A stretch of DNA of 6,396 nt. It comes from JBDKTH01 sp964558295 (GTDB lineage Bacteria; Planctomycetota; Planctomycetia; Pirellulales; Thermoguttaceae). The position numbers and the translations under genes are program-made. Under the pieces are notes generated by a model that saw nothing but the letters and a program-made list of their open reading frames with translations, was not told the DNA's origin and searched no databases. Within the stretch, counting starts at the first letter, position 1. Each line of letters starts with the position of its first letter. The stretch is from contig CAZLDQ010000276.1 in NCBI GenBank assembly GCA_964558295.1, positions 1 to 6,396 of the forward strand, in the 5' to 3' direction. Positions 5,070 through 6,396 of this stretch are shown piece after piece.

Positions 5070-6396
5070 ATGGCCAGACGATTTGGCGGAAGGAAGTACT
5101 GGCAACTCAAGGCACGTTCGATGACTGCCTTCAGTCGACTCCCGACGTTTGTTGTTGCGATCGTCCTGACCGGGTCGGTACCGGCTGGACAGTTCGAGCC
5201 TGCCTACCCCCGGCCCAACCGTGAAACACTCCTGGCCGGGTATCAGCGTGAGTTCGGCTTTGCCCCCATTCCACCTCCAGGCCCGGGTGTACCGCAGGAG
5301 AAAGTCAACCAAGCCGTGGCCAAGATTCGTTCAAATCTGGGAGTAGTGCGCGAAGACAACATACTCCGCGGCAAGCCGCTGTTTCAAGATAAAGCGAAGG
5401 GCCTCTCCCTCGCAGGATTCTTCACCGTCATGTGGGAAGCATCCAGTCTCATCGATCGCGCTAGTGCGTCCCAACGTGAGGAACTGAATGCTGCCCTGCG
5501 CGACACCGCCGCATATCTTGACACAGAGCTTCTTCGCTGGCAGAAAGACTATCCTCACCTGGCGGCGGTCACCGATCTGCCTAGCTATAGTGTCCCGCCT
5601 TACGATCAGATCCTCCGCGCATCGCTGATCTGGCCAGCCGAAGAGCGTTCGCGTTTCGCTCATGCCCTTGCAGCACTCATCCCGCCCGAACAAGAGAAGC
5701 CCGCTCCTGAACTCCAAATGGACGCCCTCAAAGCCCGGGGAGCTTTCGCGCCCTGCTTCGCTGCCGGGGAGGACGATCCCCAAGTGCGGATGGCGATGAT
5801 CACCGCCGCAGCAGACTATTTCGATCGCCTGTTGCGAGCCCCTCGCAATCTCACACTCGATGGCGTGCCGATCCACCACGGGATCTGGCATTATGCCTAT
5901 GGCTCCTACAGCCTAGATACCTTTTTCCACAACGTCGTGCGTTTGCACCAGGCCGGTTGGTATCTCTCCCCAGAGGCTTATCAGCGCATTCGCCGGACGG
6001 CAAAGGTCGGTGCATTTCTGACCGCAGGCTTCAACAATCATGTGCCGTTCAATCTCCAAGGCCGGGCAGGTTGCATCGACCGCATTCCTGTCCAGGACTG
6101 GTTGGCAACGGCAGCGGCCCCGGGCGATGGCAAGGATCCCACCCAACCCGATCCCGAATTTGCCGGGCTCCTGATGGCCCTGTATCCCACAGACCGCTGC
6201 GTCACACGGTTCCATGAGCAAGGCTGCAAGCCCAGTCTATCCCCACTCCAAGGACATGTGACTATCAACACGGGTGCTGCCGCCGCTCATCGGCGAGGCC
6301 AGTGGCTCGCCTGTGTTTCCGGACAGTCCCCCTATACCGGAAAGCACGAGATCTACACTTGGCTACAACGCAACAACTACTCGTTGTTTTTCAGAC
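5070..6396 (+). CDS. polysaccharide lyase family 8-like protein, 3' end cut by window
   Basis: The frame is open for 442 codons to the window end, so the C-terminal half is missing. It probably beta-eliminates uronate-containing polysaccharide (chondroitin/hyaluronate type) outside the cytoplasm. CGGAG lies 8 bases before the ATG at 5070. A second ATG at 5121 (CAAGG 8 bases upstream) would begin directly at a compact signal peptide (MTAFSRLPTFVVAIVLTG). Residues about 45-385 are helical, as in the PL8 alpha/alpha toroid. DGVPIHHGIWHYAYGSY (264-280) corresponds to the catalytic His/Tyr segment, and NLQGRAGCIDR (328-338) to the conserved GR...R segment. The super-sandwich domain begins with AHRRGQWLACVSG (406-418) and HEIY (426-429). 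His-to-Tyr spacing differs from classical chondroitin AC lyase, so substrate is uncertain. It is the third gene of the DUF1559 unit. Confidence 0.75.
   Translation, partial: MARRFGGRKYWQLKARSMTAFSRLPTFVVAIVLTGSVPAGQFEPAYPRPNRETLLAGYQREFGFAPIPPPGPGVPQEKVNQAVAKIRSNLGVVREDNILRGKPLFQDKAKGLSLAGFFTVMWEASSLIDRASASQREELNAALRDTAAYLDTELLRWQKDYPHLAAVTDLPSYSVPPYDQILRASLIWPAEERSRFAHALAALIPPEQEKPAPELQMDALKARGAFAPCFAAGEDDPQVRMAMITAAADYFDRLLRAPRNLTLDGVPIHHGIWHYAYGSYSLDTFFHNVVRLHQAGWYLSPEAYQRIRRTAKVGAFLTAGFNNHVPFNLQGRAGCIDRIPVQDWLATAAAPGDGKDPTQPDPEFAGLLMALYPTDRCVTRFHEQGCKPSLSPLQGHVTINTGAAAAHRRGQWLACVSGQSPYTGKHEIYTWLQRNNYSLFFR

Noticed and set aside
5331..5891. 186-residue minus-strand open frame
   Set aside because: Antisense to the lyase gene, whose plus frame shows conserved family motifs over the same DNA.

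Overview
The window looks like chromosomal DNA of a Planctomycete. Three things suggest this. First, there is a DUF1559 pseudopilin-like protein with a type IV prepilin signal and a C-terminal H-X9-DG motif, followed by a small carboxypeptidase-regulatory-like lipoprotein; this pair is a hallmark of Planctomycetes. Second, there is a Tat-exported Gfo/Idh/MocA oxidoreductase of the type amplified in that phylum. Third, the genes are separated by a long, repeat-rich intergenic stretch. No RNA gene, CRISPR array, insertion sequence or phage gene was found. All supported genes lie on the + strand.

Layout: (1) 1-241 is a non-coding leader with one weak promoter candidate. (2) 242-1384 encodes a secreted SGNH/GDSL esterase. 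After 34 nt comes 1419-2831, a Tat-signal Gfo/Idh/MocA oxidoreductase; both starts have strong Shine-Dalgarno sites and the two genes look like an operon. (3) 2832-3648 is about 0.8 kb without a convincing intact gene. It holds a mirrored array of 7-bp CGCGAAT units on a 10-bp pitch, a long bulged stem-loop, a possible decayed minus-strand reading frame, a cluster of TTCGACAT-like units and two GTAA/TTAC inverted repeats. (4) 3649-4584 encodes the DUF1559 protein, 4556-5056 the lipoprotein, and 5070 to the window end the N-terminal part of a polysaccharide lyase family 8-like enzyme. These three are overlapping or closely spaced and are probably one transcription unit.

Functional reading: the export signals (Sec, Tat, prepilin-type and lipoprotein) and enzyme types suggest handling of an acidic, possibly esterified polysaccharide at or outside the cytoplasmic membrane. 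The lyase would cut uronate-containing chains, the esterase could remove acyl groups, and the oxidoreductase could act on released sugars. The surface pair (DUF1559 plus lipoprotein) may serve binding or envelope assembly. This joint role is inferred from context and not shown by the sequence. The points most worth a second look are active-site changes in the oxidoreductase (EKP to EKD, and Asp to Glu in the usual K-D-H triad), the missing acid residue in the esterase, the coupling of a pseudopilin-lipoprotein pair to a polysaccharide lyase, and the phased repeat array.
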